Source: Cryptomeria japonica
Lineage: Eukaryota; Streptophyta; Pinopsida; Cupressales; Cupressaceae
Assembly: GCF_030272615.1 (NCBI RefSeq)
Contig: NW_026729332.1
Location: 32,195 to 96,194, forward strand
Reading direction: 5' to 3'
Length of the DNA: 64,000 bases
The position numbers and the translations under genes are program-made. Shown here in pieces: positions 37,110 through 49,396 of the stretch. The notes under the pieces are model-generated. The model was not told where the DNA came from. It made no database searches and was given only the letters and a program-made list of their open reading frames with translations. Positions within the stretch are counted from its first letter, which is position 1. The number at the start of each line of letters is the position of its first letter.

Positions 37110-37300
37110 TCCCAGCATAGTATAATCGGGATGTATATATACATTTATATATATATATATATAGATAAATAGATATACATACATACATACATATATATAT
37201 AGATACATATATATACATATATATTTATACACATATATATATATATATACATATATATGTATGTATATATACACACACATATATATATCTTTTATTTTGT
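37110..37300. repeat. TA/CATA microsatellite
   Basis: About 190 bp of interrupted (ta)n and (cata)n runs. Open frames on the minus strand here are low-complexity Tyr/Ile strings and are not genes. Confidence 0.95.
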
Positions 37301-38069
37301 ATATATATTTGTCTATATCCTCTCATCCTTCTAGGTAGATGTAGGTTGGGATTCTAGCTTCCTTCATTAATTTTTCATGGCTAGGTCTCCTAAATTTGTC
37401 TATGGCTGTCACGGCCCTAGATTGGGTTATGCTATGGATACTTAGATTTGGCAGCTAAATCTTGCTTTGGGTCTTGCTTACCTTGATTTCTCTTTGATGC
37501 GTCGGTAAGTTTTTGACAGGCAGGTTTGAGAGTATATCGATCTATCTTGTTTTGAAATCTTTGGGTATGTTCTCATAGTGGAAATCTATGGAAATGTTGG
37601 TATTAAGACAAAACAGGGGAATTTATCAATTTTGGGTTACAATTGCTCGTAATTCTTCATTCAAACTAGCCTAACAATGTGCAAGAAGAATGTGGTTTCT
37701 GTTTTGGCAATTTGACTCTGCAAGATTCAGTTGGAGGTCTTCGTCATGTCTTACTCAGAACAACATCATCTCAATATGAGCAGAATATTACTCCATTGTA
37801 GTCAAATTATGCATCCGTCAGTGATGAAATGAGTATGGTGTTCTCGATAGGAATTATCAATTGTAATTTTCTTTATTTGCATCTGACCATTTATTGTATT
37901 ACCTCATTATTTCCAAGAATTATTTTTCGTTGGGCAAGACAAAAGATTTTCTTTGCTCAATTCTTTCCTACCGGTTCCCACACTGAATCAGGTTGTAAAC
38001 TTTCATGTATTTTCATTTTATTAATACAATTATTCGCACACGACCTATTATCCATCAAAAAAAAAAAAC
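37301..38069 (+). mobile_element. Possible retroposed segment ending in poly-A
   Basis: The segment lies between block D and block E and ends in 12 A at 38,057-38,068, directly at the start of block E. A 3' poly-A and the sharp junction suggest a LINE-mediated insertion. No reverse transcriptase or known gene is readable; the 81-codon frame at 37,829-38,074 runs into the A tract. No clear target duplication was found. Confidence 0.4.
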
Positions 38070-39160
38070 ACTAGTGCATAATCTTCTTTAGTACCACATG
38101 AATCAAGTAGGGTGGTGTTTATAGACACCATTTCTAGGAACTTAGTAAGCAAGGGTTATGTTCTTATTACATAGTGCATTAAGTAGACTAAATTAATGGT
38201 GATGAATGAGGATTAAAGACATTAAGCAAGTATGTAGGACACCTAGAATGATGTTGCGAGCTAATGATGCCCTTACTAGGATGTTACATGATCTTTCTAT
38301 TATGTTTCCATGTAAATATTATTCTGATTATCTCATGATAATTTAAATGAAGTGAAATTAGTCCTTACAAACACTAACCTAGGTTGTAATGTGGAATAAA
38401 TTAGACTTTAATTGAATAATAATGGTCAAAAAGGGATGAAATTATCAAATCCAATTTTAAATTGTTAGGTTCAAATATGTATGCATGCAAGTGACCTACA
38501 TGAATCATGCATTTGTGGGTCTAATCTAGGATGATGAATGGTGGAGATTTGATATGATTACTTTTGGTTTTAATTGTGTTTTTTTTTTCAATGAAAATTT
38601 TGGATCACACTTAATTAAAATCAAATTGTTGGTTCATAAATATGCATTGTTAAAATCAAAAGTAATAATATCAATTCTTCATGGACTATGAAAAAATCAT
38701 GCTAACTAATGGTGGAGATTATTGATTATGTTCATACCTTTGAGATGCATGGAGATAGAATGAGATTATGATAAAATCATTGAAATTCGATGTAAAATCA
38801 TGTCAGGACATATACTAATCAATACCTAAAAGATAACCTAATCAAATTAGGCCTAAAACATAAAAGAAGAGGACATGAATATACAATCTTTTCTATTTCA
38901 ATATGGATAAATATAAACATTAGCAAAATTAAAGAAAAAAAGCAATTTGAAATCTTGTTGCCAATCCTTGGATGAGTTTCGACAAAAACGATGTTTCTAC
39001 TCTATGTATGATTTTTTTTTTAATATATGTGATTCACAAACAATTTTTTTTAAATATATTAGAATTTAATTACTATATAATCATATTTAATTTTTTAATC
39101 ATAAAATAAAATTATTTTTTTATCAAAACTCTATTACCTATATAATTTTTATAATGATAA
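38070..39160. repeat. Segmental repeat block E, copy 2
   Basis: Matches 31,795-32,815. It runs into 'ctattacctatataattttt' like copy 1 and is followed by about 190 bp of AT-rich DNA before the RLP upstream region. Confidence 0.85.
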
Positions 39161-39350
39161 ACAGTTAAAATTTATACAAAATTATTCAGATATATAATTA
39201 AATTTTATATAATTTAAATTGTTATAAAATATAACATAGTGTTCAAAGATCACATGATTAAACCACAATTAAAAAAATTGTTTGATATTCAACATATATT
39301 TAAAAAAAAAATGCTTTGCTTGAAAACATCTAGACTCCAAAAATTGAGAT

Positions 39351-40255
39351 TGTGCCCCTGATTTCTTTATTATTCTTGTATTTTTTAAGTATGTTCTATT
39401 TTTGTGTGAGTCGTATGATCTGGGTTGTGTTTTTGAGCGATCTCAACTTTATGTGAAAGATTTTTCTGGTCGATAGGAATATTTGTGGAAAGAAAATGGA
39501 TGAGATTTAAGTCTATTAAAAATTGTCGGTCAATGTTGGAAATAAGGAATGAAAAATATATAGTTAATTTTCCATATTGACATAGCATTTTCTTGTTTGA
39601 CCCCCGAATTTGTTATGCCTTGCCTTCACATGTCTTTTCCACCCATTGAAAAATACACAAAAATGATAAAAATGTTACTGTGTCGATGTGACACGCTTTC
39701 TTTGCAAACGTGGCACTCTTCGGACAACAATATTTAACCATAGTTAGCGATATATTGATCATCTCTTTTCATTCAAAGTAAATTTAGTTTGTGCCCCTAA
39801 TTTCTTTATTATTGTTGTATTTTTTAACTATGTTCTATTTTTTAAGTATATTCTATTTTTGTGTAAGTCGTATGATCTGGTCTATGTTTTCCAGCGATCT
39901 CAATTTTATGTGAAAGCTTTTCCTGATCGATACGAATATTTGTGGAAAAGAAATGCACGAGATTTAAGTCTAATAAAAATTGTCGTCAATGTTGAAAATA
40001 ATTGAAATGAAAAATATATAGTCACAATTTACATAGTTAATTTTCTATATTGACACGCCATATTCTTGTTTTACATGATACCCATCACATTCAAATTGGA
40101 AATATTGCTCAACGAAATTTGTTGGGCCTTACCTTCACATGACTTTTCCACCCATTGAAAATGACAAAAATATTACGTGTCACTCTTCACACAACAACAC
40201 TTAACCACAGTTAGCGATATATTCATCATTCTTTTCCCATGATTTCTGATCATCT
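39351..40255 (+). promoter_or_regulatory. Tandemly duplicated ~440-bp region upstream of the RLP
   Basis: Copy 1 (about 39,351-39,785) and copy 2 (about 39,792-40,255) both run from 'tgtgcccctratttctttat' through 'gtcgtatgatctgg' and 'aatatttgtggaaa' to 'agttagcgatatatt' and 'gatcatctctttt'. Copy 2 ends about 45 bp before the RLP start codon, so it should hold the promoter and 5' leader. No specific transcription-factor site is claimed. Confidence 0.75.
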
Positions 40256-40301
40256 CTTTTCTTTCAAACTAAAGATAATAAGAATTTTAGTTTCCAAAAC
40301 A

Positions 40302-43268
40302 ATGGAAGCTATGTTTTCATGTGGCAGAGTTGCATTTGCAATCATAACAATATTATGCTGCTTCACTTCCCCTGCAATTGCATGCCCCCTCCCTGAAAGA
40401 AATCTTCTCCTCGATTTCAAGGCAGCAGTTGTAGATGAGTATAACACTCTAACTTCCTGGCACGGATTCAATTCCTGCACGTGGAGAGGAGTCAGTTGTA
40501 ATCTCGGCACAGGCCATGTTTCTCGACTGGATCTGAGTGGATTCAATTTGGAAGGTAACATCAGTTCATCGCTGTTTTTTTTACTTGCACGGTTGGAACA
40601 CCTCGATCTCAGTGACAACCTCTTCAAGGGTAAATTCAGTCCTCCCATAATCGAAAGTTGAAGAGTCTTACTTTTCTTGACTCGTCGTTTGCTGGTTATG
40701 TAAATTATTCCTCTCTGGTTTATGTACAGGAATTTTATGTGAGTTTGGAAAGCTTATCAAATCTGGTGAGCTTGGAAAACCTTTCTCTTGCTCGAATGAA
40801 CATCTCTGTAAACAAAGAGTGGGGTGAAGTTGTTGGCAGTCTATCCAACCTTCAAGAACTCAGCATGTCTGACTGTGGGCTTGGAGGACAAATTCCCAAT
40901 TCCCTTCTCAAGCTCACCTCTCTGCTTCATCTGGATCTATCATACAACTATTTGTCAGCACATATACCAGCTTGGTTTGAAAATGTGACTGGGCGCTTGC
41001 TCTCTCTTGATCTCTCTTGGAATGAGAATTTTGGAGGAGACATTTCTTTCATTGGACAACGAAAGTCTTCTTTATCACTAACCAGGATTGTTCTTTCAGG
41101 GACAGCCATCAAGGGCCGAATTCCATCTGCTATATGGAATATCTCATGCTTGGAGCATCTTCGTCTTTCAGATACCAGAATTGAAGGTGAGATTCCAGCT
41201 TCTATAGGGAATTTGTCGTCCTTGCAAAGTCTTGATCTATCAGATACCAGAATTGAAGGTGGGATTCCATCTGCTATAGGGAATGCGTTGTCCTTGGAAA
41301 GTCTTCATCTGTCGTATACCGGAATTGAAGGTGAGATTCCATCTGCTATAGGGAATGTGTCGTCCTTGAAGAGTCTTTATCTGTCTGATATCTCTATTGA
41401 AAGTGAGTTTCCTGTCTTCATACTCAATCTCTCTAAACTTGTTGAATTGGACCTGTCCTACAACATGTTAACTGGGGTAATCCCACCTTCATTGGACTCA
41501 CTTTCTTCCCTTGTTAGTCTTGACCTTAATGCCAACGAATTGAATGGTACGATTCCATCTACAATTTCAAATCTTGTTAACTTAAGAAGCCTTTCGCTCC
41601 ACTCCAATAGTTTAAGCGGCCTCATTTCCCTTTCCGTATTCGATAATCTCACTAGTCTTGATAGCCTGTATCTTTCTTAAAATCAGTTAACTATAAACAT
41701 TGATTCAACATGGATTCCGCAGTTTAAGCTTTCCGCTTTGGCATTAGGCTCCTGTAATTTAGATAGAATTCCATCGTTTCTTGTGACCCAATACGACTTG
41801 GAATATCTAGACCTATCTGCTAACAGTATCCAAACAAATATTCCATCTTGGATATGGAACTTACCCAGCCTTTATAATTTGAACCTTAGTTGTAATCAAT
41901 TAACAGGGTCATTGCCATCTAGACTAACCTCACCCAAGTATTTTGGCTATCTAGATTTGCACAATAATAGCTGAAAAGGTGGTCTTCCTCTTCTTCCTGC
42001 TCGTGTTGCTCTGCTGGATCTGTCGATGAATCAGTTTAATGGTTCTATTCCTAGTCACATCGATGCGTATCTTGAAAATTCAAGGTTCTTATCCTTCTCG
42101 CGGAATAATCTCAGCGGAGCGATTCCAGATTCTATTTGCACTCCATATTTGCAGGTTCTTGACATTTCAAAAAATACGCTGAGCAGTGTCATTCCTCCTC
42201 ATTTAACCAGGAATTGTTCTTCTCTTAGTGTTCTAGATTTGGCAGAAAATCATCTGGAAGGTAAATTGCCAGCAGAGTGGGGCAACATTACAAAGATTCA
42301 TACATTGAAGCTCAATGGTAATCATTTGAGAGGAGTTATTCCCTCATCCATTTCAGAAGGCCGATCTCTGCAAGTATTGGATTTGGGAAATAATGATTTG
42401 GAAGGCACCCTTCCCCACTGGATTGGAAGTCTATCACACCTGCATGTGTTGGTCTTAAGGTCTAATCATTTTCATGGCAGTATCCCACGCCAGGTAATTG
42501 GCCTTCCGAATCTTCAAATTCTGGATCTTTCTGGCAACCACCTTTCAGGAGCTATTCCAAGCAACCTTACGAACCTGCTCGCAATGGTCAATGCATCGCA
42601 GAATAATTCAAACCATCTCGAAGAATACAGTTCAAGTGGTGCTACATATACAAATCAGATCAAAATTTCCTGGAAAGGTTGGGATGTTGAATTTGTGAAA
42701 GTTCTTTTCATTCTTAAATGCATTGATCTTTCAAACAACTTCTTATCTGGGAGCATTCCTCCCAAAATGGGATCCCTTCAAGGCTTGATAGCCCTTAAAC
42801 TTTCAAGGAATCATCTCAGTGGCCGAATCCCAAAAACATTGGGACTTATGGATCAGCTAGAGTCTCTAGACCTCTCGCTAAATAGGCTGAATGGCAACAT
42901 TCCATTAGAATTTGAGTTGCTGAGTTATTTGCAGTTCTTGAATCTATCTTATAACATGCTTGATGGAAAAGTACCCCACGGGGGGCAGTTTCTAACGTTT
43001 GGGGAGTCGTCCTACTTAGGCAATCCTAACCGTCTGCAACAACTCTTCTAGCTCTGGCAACTGCACAGGTATTGAGAGAATTGGTGAAGCAGATAAATCA
43101 GATGGTGAAATGATAGGATGGGCGATCGGACTTGGATTGAGTTATGGTTTGGGATTCTCTATTGTGATTGGAATATTGACTTTGAATAAGAGGATGAGAA
43201 AGAGAGTCTTCAATTTGTATGATGTTGTAATTTTAGCTCTCGATCGGTGTATAAGAGGGAATAGATAA
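40302..43268 (+). pseudogene. Leucine-rich-repeat receptor-like protein (RLP), nearly full length
   Basis: This encodes a plant cell-surface receptor without a kinase domain; the family binds ligands outside the cell and signals through partner kinases. The ATG at 40,302 opens a hydrophobic signal peptide (about residues 8-28), an LRRNT_2 cap with a CTWRGVSC motif, then about 25 LRRs of the LxGxIPxxxxxLxxL type. An island region follows (NNSNHLEEYSS...KISWKGWD), then four more LRRs, a membrane segment GWAIGLGLSYGLGFSIVIGI and a short basic tail. It is broken by a one-base loss near 40,650, TAA at 41,678, TGA at 41,972 and a frameshift near 43,025 before the membrane segment. Reading continues in the expected frame after each stop. 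About 990 codons is normal for the family. Ligand is unknown; assembly error could mimic the frameshifts. Confidence 0.92.
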
Positions 43269-43752
43269 AATTATATAGCATTGTATAGAGTGTTTTGTTA
43301 TTATATGGAGTAAGTTTTCTGTTAGTGTAGGGACACAAAATTTAATAAGCATAAGGTGAGCCAGAAATCGTTGGTGTTTATACGATGTAAACATTGCGAA
43401 GCGTAATATAGGTAATTCCATAAATTTCCTTGATTTTAACTATTTTAGTACAAAGTTTCTTTTTCCCTCTCTTCAAAAGTCTTTTTACATGTTTTACTTT
43501 TATTACTTTAATTTAATATGTAAAATGTATGTGTGGGATAAAATTGTATATGAAATGAAAAATAAAAAATCTTTTTTTAAATTGTAAATACGTAATTATA
43601 GTACCTTATTTTATTTTTTTAGTACATTGTTGGATTTTTATTTAAAGATTTATTATTACTTGTTATTATAGATCATTTAAATTTCCATCATTAATTATCA
43701 ATAGATAGTTGAATTCAATTTGTTTATTTCAAAATTTAAATACCTTTCTCTT
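43269..43752. other. AT-rich spacer between the two RLP copies
   Basis: It contains the presumed 3' untranslated region of the upstream RLP ('gttggtgtttatacgatgta' has a close relative after the second copy near 50,180). No gene is seen. Confidence 0.5.
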
Positions 43753-44858
43753 GCAACTATTTATCAGCACAAATACCAGCTTGGTTTGAAAATGCGACTG
43801 CCCACTTGCTCTCACTTGATCTCTCTTGGAATGAGAATCTTGGAGGAGACATTTCTTTCATTGGACAACGAAAGTCTTCTTTGTCACTAACTAGCATTGA
43901 TCTTTCAGAGCCAAATTCCATCTGCTATATGGAATATCTCATGCTTGGAGCATCTTCGTCTGAGAGATACCAGAATTGAAGGTGAGATTCCATTTGCTGT
44001 ATGGAATATGTCACCTTTGAAGGATCTTCTTCTCTCAAATACCAGAATTGAAGGTGAGATTCCATCTGCTATAGGGAATGCATTGTCCTTGGAAAGTCTT
44101 TCTCTATCGAATACCAGATTTGAAGGTAAGATTCCATTTGCTATAGGGAATGTATCATCCTTGAAGAGTCCTGATCTATATAACACCTCTATTGAAGGTG
44201 AGATTCCTCTTTCCATAGTCAATCTCTCTAAACTTGTTGAATTGGACCTGTCCTACAACATGTTAGTTGGGGTAATCTCACCTTCATTGGACTCACTTTC
44301 TTCCCTTGTTAGACTTCACCTTAATGCCAACGAATTGAATGGTACGATTCGATCTACAATTTCAAATCATTTTCATGGTAGAATCCCACACCAGGTAATT
44401 GGCCTTCCAAATCTTCAAATTTTGGACCTTTTTGGAAACAACCTTTCAGGATCCATTCCAAGAAACCTTACAAACTTGCTCGCAATGGTCAATGCATCGC
44501 AGAGTAATCCAAACCATTTAGAAGACGTTAGATATACAAATAAAATTACAATTTCCTGGAAACGCTAGGATGTTGAATTTGTGAAAGTTCTCTTTATTCT
44601 TAAATGTATTGATCTTTCAAACAACAACTTATCATGGAGCATTCCTTCTAAAATGGGATCTCTTGAAGGCTTGATAGCCCTTAACCTTTCAAGGAGTCAT
44701 CTCAATGACCAAATCCCAAAAAACATTGGGACACATGGATCAACTAGAGTCTCTGGACCTCTCGCTAAATAGGTTGAATGGCAACATTCCCTTAGAATTT
44801 GAGTTCCTGAGTTATTTGGAGTTCTTGAATATATCTTACAACGTGTTTGATGGAAAAG

Positions 44859-45207
44859 TGTTAGAATAATGTTTATTTAATACATACTACAGTGCTGGTA
44901 GGTGAATATTTATTATAGACTTTTCCAGAATTCCCCAGCCAACACAAGTTTCCTCTTCTAGATTTTGTGTCTTCTAGAACTCTCTTCACAGTAGACTCTG
45001 CAGATAAGATCAAAATGTTCTGGAAGTGTGTATACAGACTTTAAATACAACATCCTCCCTTAACATTTGTAATTTATGTATAAATATAACAACATACTGC
45101 TGTGAAATATATGAATTAAATTTTAGTGTTGTGATGCTCTGTTTTTTTCTGTGCAAGTGTATTTCATGTTTTGTTTTCTTCACTGCAAATTATTTTGTCT
45201 GTTAATA
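44859..45207 (+). repeat. 5' LTR of the 44.9-kb copia element
   Basis: Starts tgttagaataatg and ends ctgttaata immediately before the primer-binding site. A TATA-like 'ttatgtataaatata' lies near 45,070. Confidence 0.93.
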
Positions 45208-45429
45208 TGGTATCAGAGCAGATCTAAATCTTGGTTTGTGATAATGGAGTTTTGTAGTATGAATTTCCAATTTTGTAGGTTCTGATTTGGCTATGAGAAA
45301 TTTCTGGAAGCAAGTGAATGATACTGCATCAAAAAGGGAAGAATACAAACACAAGAAATTGGTGATAAATTTTTAGATTTTTTTAATCTAGGTATTAAGG
45401 AATTTTGAAGTGGGCTCCATTGTCATCCA

Positions 45430-46260
45430 AAAAGGAGGGAATTTAAAAATGCACTCTCTGGGTATCTCTCTCCCTACAATTAAATTGAATGGAAAAAATT
45501 AATAATGATTGGGTATCTCATATTGAAATTACTGTAACCCTTCAAAATTGTTATGAGATTGTTCCTGGTAGTGAACAAAGACCAACAAATTCTGGAAAAG
45601 ATCAATAAAATTGGGATAAAAGGGATAAAAAGGCAACAACACTAATCAAGCTTACACTTTCAAAGGAAGTTTTTCTAGAAGTTCACAATGAAAGGAGTGG
45701 AGTAAAAGCATGGGAAATTTTTAAAAATCTATATCAAAATTCAGGTGATGTATGGATTTAATCTCTCACCGCATAATTATACAACATGAAATTATCAAGC
45801 TCACAAGAGTTAGTTCCACATTTAAGTAAGTTAAAAGAAAAGAAAAATGAGCTAGCCTCTCTTGGAAAGGATATAGATGATAAGGATTTTGTCCAAATAA
45901 TATAACAAAGTCTTCCAGGATCTTATCAATCATTTATAAGAGGATTAGATATTGCAGATAAATTAAAAAGTATTAAATAAGAAGACCTATGTGCTAAATT
46001 AGTGCAAGAAGAAAAGTGTCAAATTAAGGAAAGAGAAACATTTAGTGATGATTCTCAAGGATTCATAATGAATGGAAAGCAATGGTATAAAAAGTCACAA
46101 GATAATCAATCCAAAGAAAGGAATTGGAAGAATGAAAATAAAAGTATGTCATCTACAAATTACAATAGAAGTAAATGGAAATGTAATTATTGTGGAAAGA
46201 TGGGTCACAAAGAAAATAAATGTTTTAAAAAGAATAGAGATACATAGAAGAAGACAAATA
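45430..46260 (+). pseudogene. Copia gag with zinc knuckle (broken)
   Basis: Translation gives NDWVSHIEITVTLQNCYEIV, then a stop, LSKEVFLEVHNERSGVKAWEI, more stops, and LPGSYQSFIRGLDIADKL, which is a UBN2-type gag of copia elements. A CCHC zinc knuckle CNYCGKMGHKENKC is at about 46,180-46,225. At least five in-frame stops are present, and the frame shifts near 46,250 into the protease-like region. Gag would package element RNA; this one is dead. Confidence 0.85.
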
Positions 46261-47748
46261 AGTTTACTAAATGCCTATTCTAAAAGAAATGTTTTTTGTG
46301 TTGCACTTAAAGAGAACAATTCTTTTAAGGATGATTGGGTTATTGATTCTGAAGCTACACAACACATGTCACATAATAAGGAACGATTTGAATTAATAAG
46401 TGAAAGTAGTACAGAAAAAATATATTTGAGAAGTATTAGTGCTTTGGAAGTTAAAGGGACTGGAAATGTCAAAGTTGATAATGGTGTGTTAAAAAATGTG
46501 AAGTTAGTTCCTCAATTGAAAACAAATCTACTTTCTGTATCTCAAATTGCAAATCAAGGGTATAAAATAGAGTTCTACAATGATAAATGTTTAATCAAAG
46601 ATATGAATGATAATTATAGAGTGACTGCAATTGGTAAAATGGAGAATGGATTATATAACTTTCAGGAATTTACTTCTAACAATAGAGATGAGAATGTGTG
46701 TGCTATTGCCCAATGTGATGATATGAGCGGGTTATGGCATGAATGATTGGGACATGTTAACTATCAAAGACTCAAGCTTATGGAGAAACTGCATATGGTG
46801 CATGGGCTTCCAAAGATCTCACCAAGGCATAAGGTATGTGAAGGATGTGCAATGGGAAAGCAACATGTAGAAAGTTTCCCACAAGGAAAATCATGGAGGG
46901 CAAAAACTCCTTTACATTTGGTTCATAGTGATGTAATGGGTCCTTTTAGAACACCTTCACTTGGAGGATCAAGGTATGTTCTCACTTTTATAGATGATTA
47001 TACTAGAAAAATTTGGGTATATTTTCTGCAAAAGACGGATGAAGTGTTTCATAAGTTTAAAGAGTTTAAAGCTTTGGCTGAAAAACAAAGTGGAAAATAT
47101 CCAAAGATAATAAGAATAGCTAAAGGGAGTGAATATATGAATAAAACCTTTTTAGAATTTTGTAAAGAGTATGGAATAAAGAAGGAATCATCTATTTCTT
47201 ATTCACCCCAACAAAATGGGGTTGCTGAAAGAAAAAATAGAACTATAATAGAAATGGCTAGATGTATGCTTCACTCTAGAAATATAGAAGCTAAATTTTG
47301 GGCTGAAGCAGTTCATACTAATGTATACATCTTGAATAGAACACCTACTAATGCAGTTTTGAACATAACACTAGAAGAGGCATGGAGTGGAAGAAAGCCT
47401 ACAGTGTCTCATTTTAGATTTTTTGGTTGTAATGTATATGCCCACATTACTTATGAAAGAAGGAACAAACTTGAAAGGAAAAGTGAGAAGTGCGTAATGG
47501 TCGGATATAGTGAGGAGTCAAAAGGATATAGGTTATTCAATCCTAAAAAAAATGAAATTTATATCAAAAGGAATGTATGGTTTGACGAAGATATTGAAAT
47601 AAATCATTCTCCTACATTATCTTACTTTCCAATTTTTCTTGAAGAAGATAAGTCCACAAATGATCAAAATCAAGGAGTGCAATCTTCGGCAGGAGGAGAA
47701 GGAACACAAGCTGAAGAATCAAGTGAAAGTGATGATGAAAATACATAG
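46261..47748 (+). pseudogene. Copia protease-like region and integrase (broken)
   Basis: A protease-like VIDSEATQHMSHNKERF starts near 46,340; the usual catalytic DSGAT reads DSEAT. The GAG-pre-integrase zinc region follows (LWHE, stop, LGHVNYQRL; CEGCAMGKQ), then the integrase core HSDVMGP, ...IRIAKGSEYMNKTF, SPQQNGVAERKNRT. The second catalytic Asp, normally in a TDRGGEY-like motif, is lost here (IAKGSEY). A TGA at 46,744 stands where an Arg codon (LWHERLGH) is usual, as expected from CGA to TGA by methyl-C decay. The frame ends at a TAG at 47,746. Confidence 0.92.
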
Positions 47749-49360
47749 AAAACTAGAAGCATTCAAGAAATCTACCAAGAAGGTCCTAAGAAAGTTTTTG
47801 CTAACTATGCTCTTATGGCTAAGGTGATGCAAGTTGAAACTCCAAGCACATATGAGGAAGCAAAAGGAAAAGATGAATGGGAAGTAGCTATGCAAGAGGA
47901 GTACAACTCTTTGATGAAAAATGGAACATGGGAATTGACAACACTCCCAAAAGGAAAACATATGGTTGGATGCAATTGGTCCTACAAAATAAAGTTCACA
48001 TCAGATGGAGCAATCGAAAAACACAAAGCAAGGTTAGTGGCTAAAGGATTTTCACAAATAGAAGTTATTGACTATACCGAAACCTTTGCACCTGTTGCTA
48101 AAATGACTTCAATCCGTACAATACTTGTTTTAGCTGCAAAATTTGGTTGGAAAATTTTTCAAATGGATATAAAAAGTGCATTTCTACATGGTGATATTAA
48201 GGAAGAAATTTATATGCAACAACCACCAGGATTTGTTAAAGTTGGTGAAGAAAATCTAGTATGTAGATTAAAAAGATCATTATATGGTCTTAAACAATCT
48301 CCAAGGGCATGGTACTCCAAAATAAATGAATACTTTATAGGAGCAGAATTTAAAAGAAGCAAGGTTGATCTAGATGTGTATGTAAAGCATGTTGATGAAA
48401 AAATTGTTATTATTGTATTATATGTACATGATTTGATTATTACAGGAGATCATACAAAGTGTATAGAAAGTACCAAGGATCAGCTTAAACAATCTTTTGA
48501 AATAGCTGATCTAGGATTGATGCATTATTTCTTGGGCATGCAAGTTTCGCAAGAAGAAGGAAGGATTATGCTATCTCAAACAAAATATGCTCTTTATGTA
48601 TTAAGGAAATTTAATATGAGAGATTATAAACCATCTTTAATACACCATGTGAAGTTGGATTAAAACTGAGTGCTAACTCTACTCAAAGGAAGGTAGATTG
48701 AAAATTGTATAGACAACTTGTTGGTAGTCTTTTGTATCTTACTATAACTAGACTAGATATTGCATATGCAGTTGGTATTGTATCCAGGTATATGGCAGAT
48801 CCACACATTGAACATTGGAAAGCAGCTAAAAGAATATTAAAATACATTAAGGGTACTTATCAGCTTGGTATTGAATACAAATATGGAGGAGAACGTACTT
48901 TAGTTGGATATACAGACTCTGATTATGCAGGTGATATTCATGACAGTAAATCAACTTTAGGATACATCTTTCATCTTGGATCAGGACTGATTTCTTGGAG
49001 CAGCAAGAAGCAATCAAATGTGTTACTATCATCAACAAAAGCTGGATATATTGGTTCATCAAAGCCATCTCAAGAAGCATTGTGGCTTAGAAGACTACTT
49101 GAAGAAACATACCATCCACAACATTCTCCTACTATAATATTTTGTGATAATGAAAGCACTATCAAGTTGGCAAAAAATCCCGTATATCATGCCAGGTATA
49201 AGCATATAGAAGTGCACCATCATTTTGTTTGAGATCTAATTTAAAGTCAGATGGTGGAACTCCAATTTTGTGGCACAGATGAACAAATTGCTGACATATT
49301 CACAAAAGCATTACCTATTGTAAAATTTGTCAAACTAAGAGAAATGTTGTATCTCAAGGA
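47749..49360 (+). pseudogene. Copia reverse transcriptase and RNase H (broken)
   Basis: The frame continues directly from the integrase after one TAG. Reverse transcriptase motifs are WSYKIKFTSDGAIEKHKARLVAKGF, FQMDIKSAFLHGDI, RSLYGLKQSPRAWY and LYVHDLIITG, where the catalytic YVDD reads YVHD. A break near 48,661-48,700 precedes RNase H: YTDSDYAGD, LLSSTKAGYI (catalytic Glu of STTEAEY is Lys) and FCDNES. It ends with TDEQIADIFTKALP at about 49,300. Loss of active-site residues in three domains shows long neutral decay. Confidence 0.93.
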
Positions 49361-49396
49361 AGTTGTTATTCTCTCCAAATAAACATTATGGGGGGA

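Noticed and set aside
37027-37280. Two minus-strand open frames of about 60 codons rich in Tyr and Ile
   Set aside because: They are translations of a TA/CATA microsatellite and have no protein character.
40250-40648. 132-codon minus-strand frame opposite the RLP start
   Set aside because: It is the shadow of the RLP signal peptide and LRR cap; the plus strand has clear family motifs.
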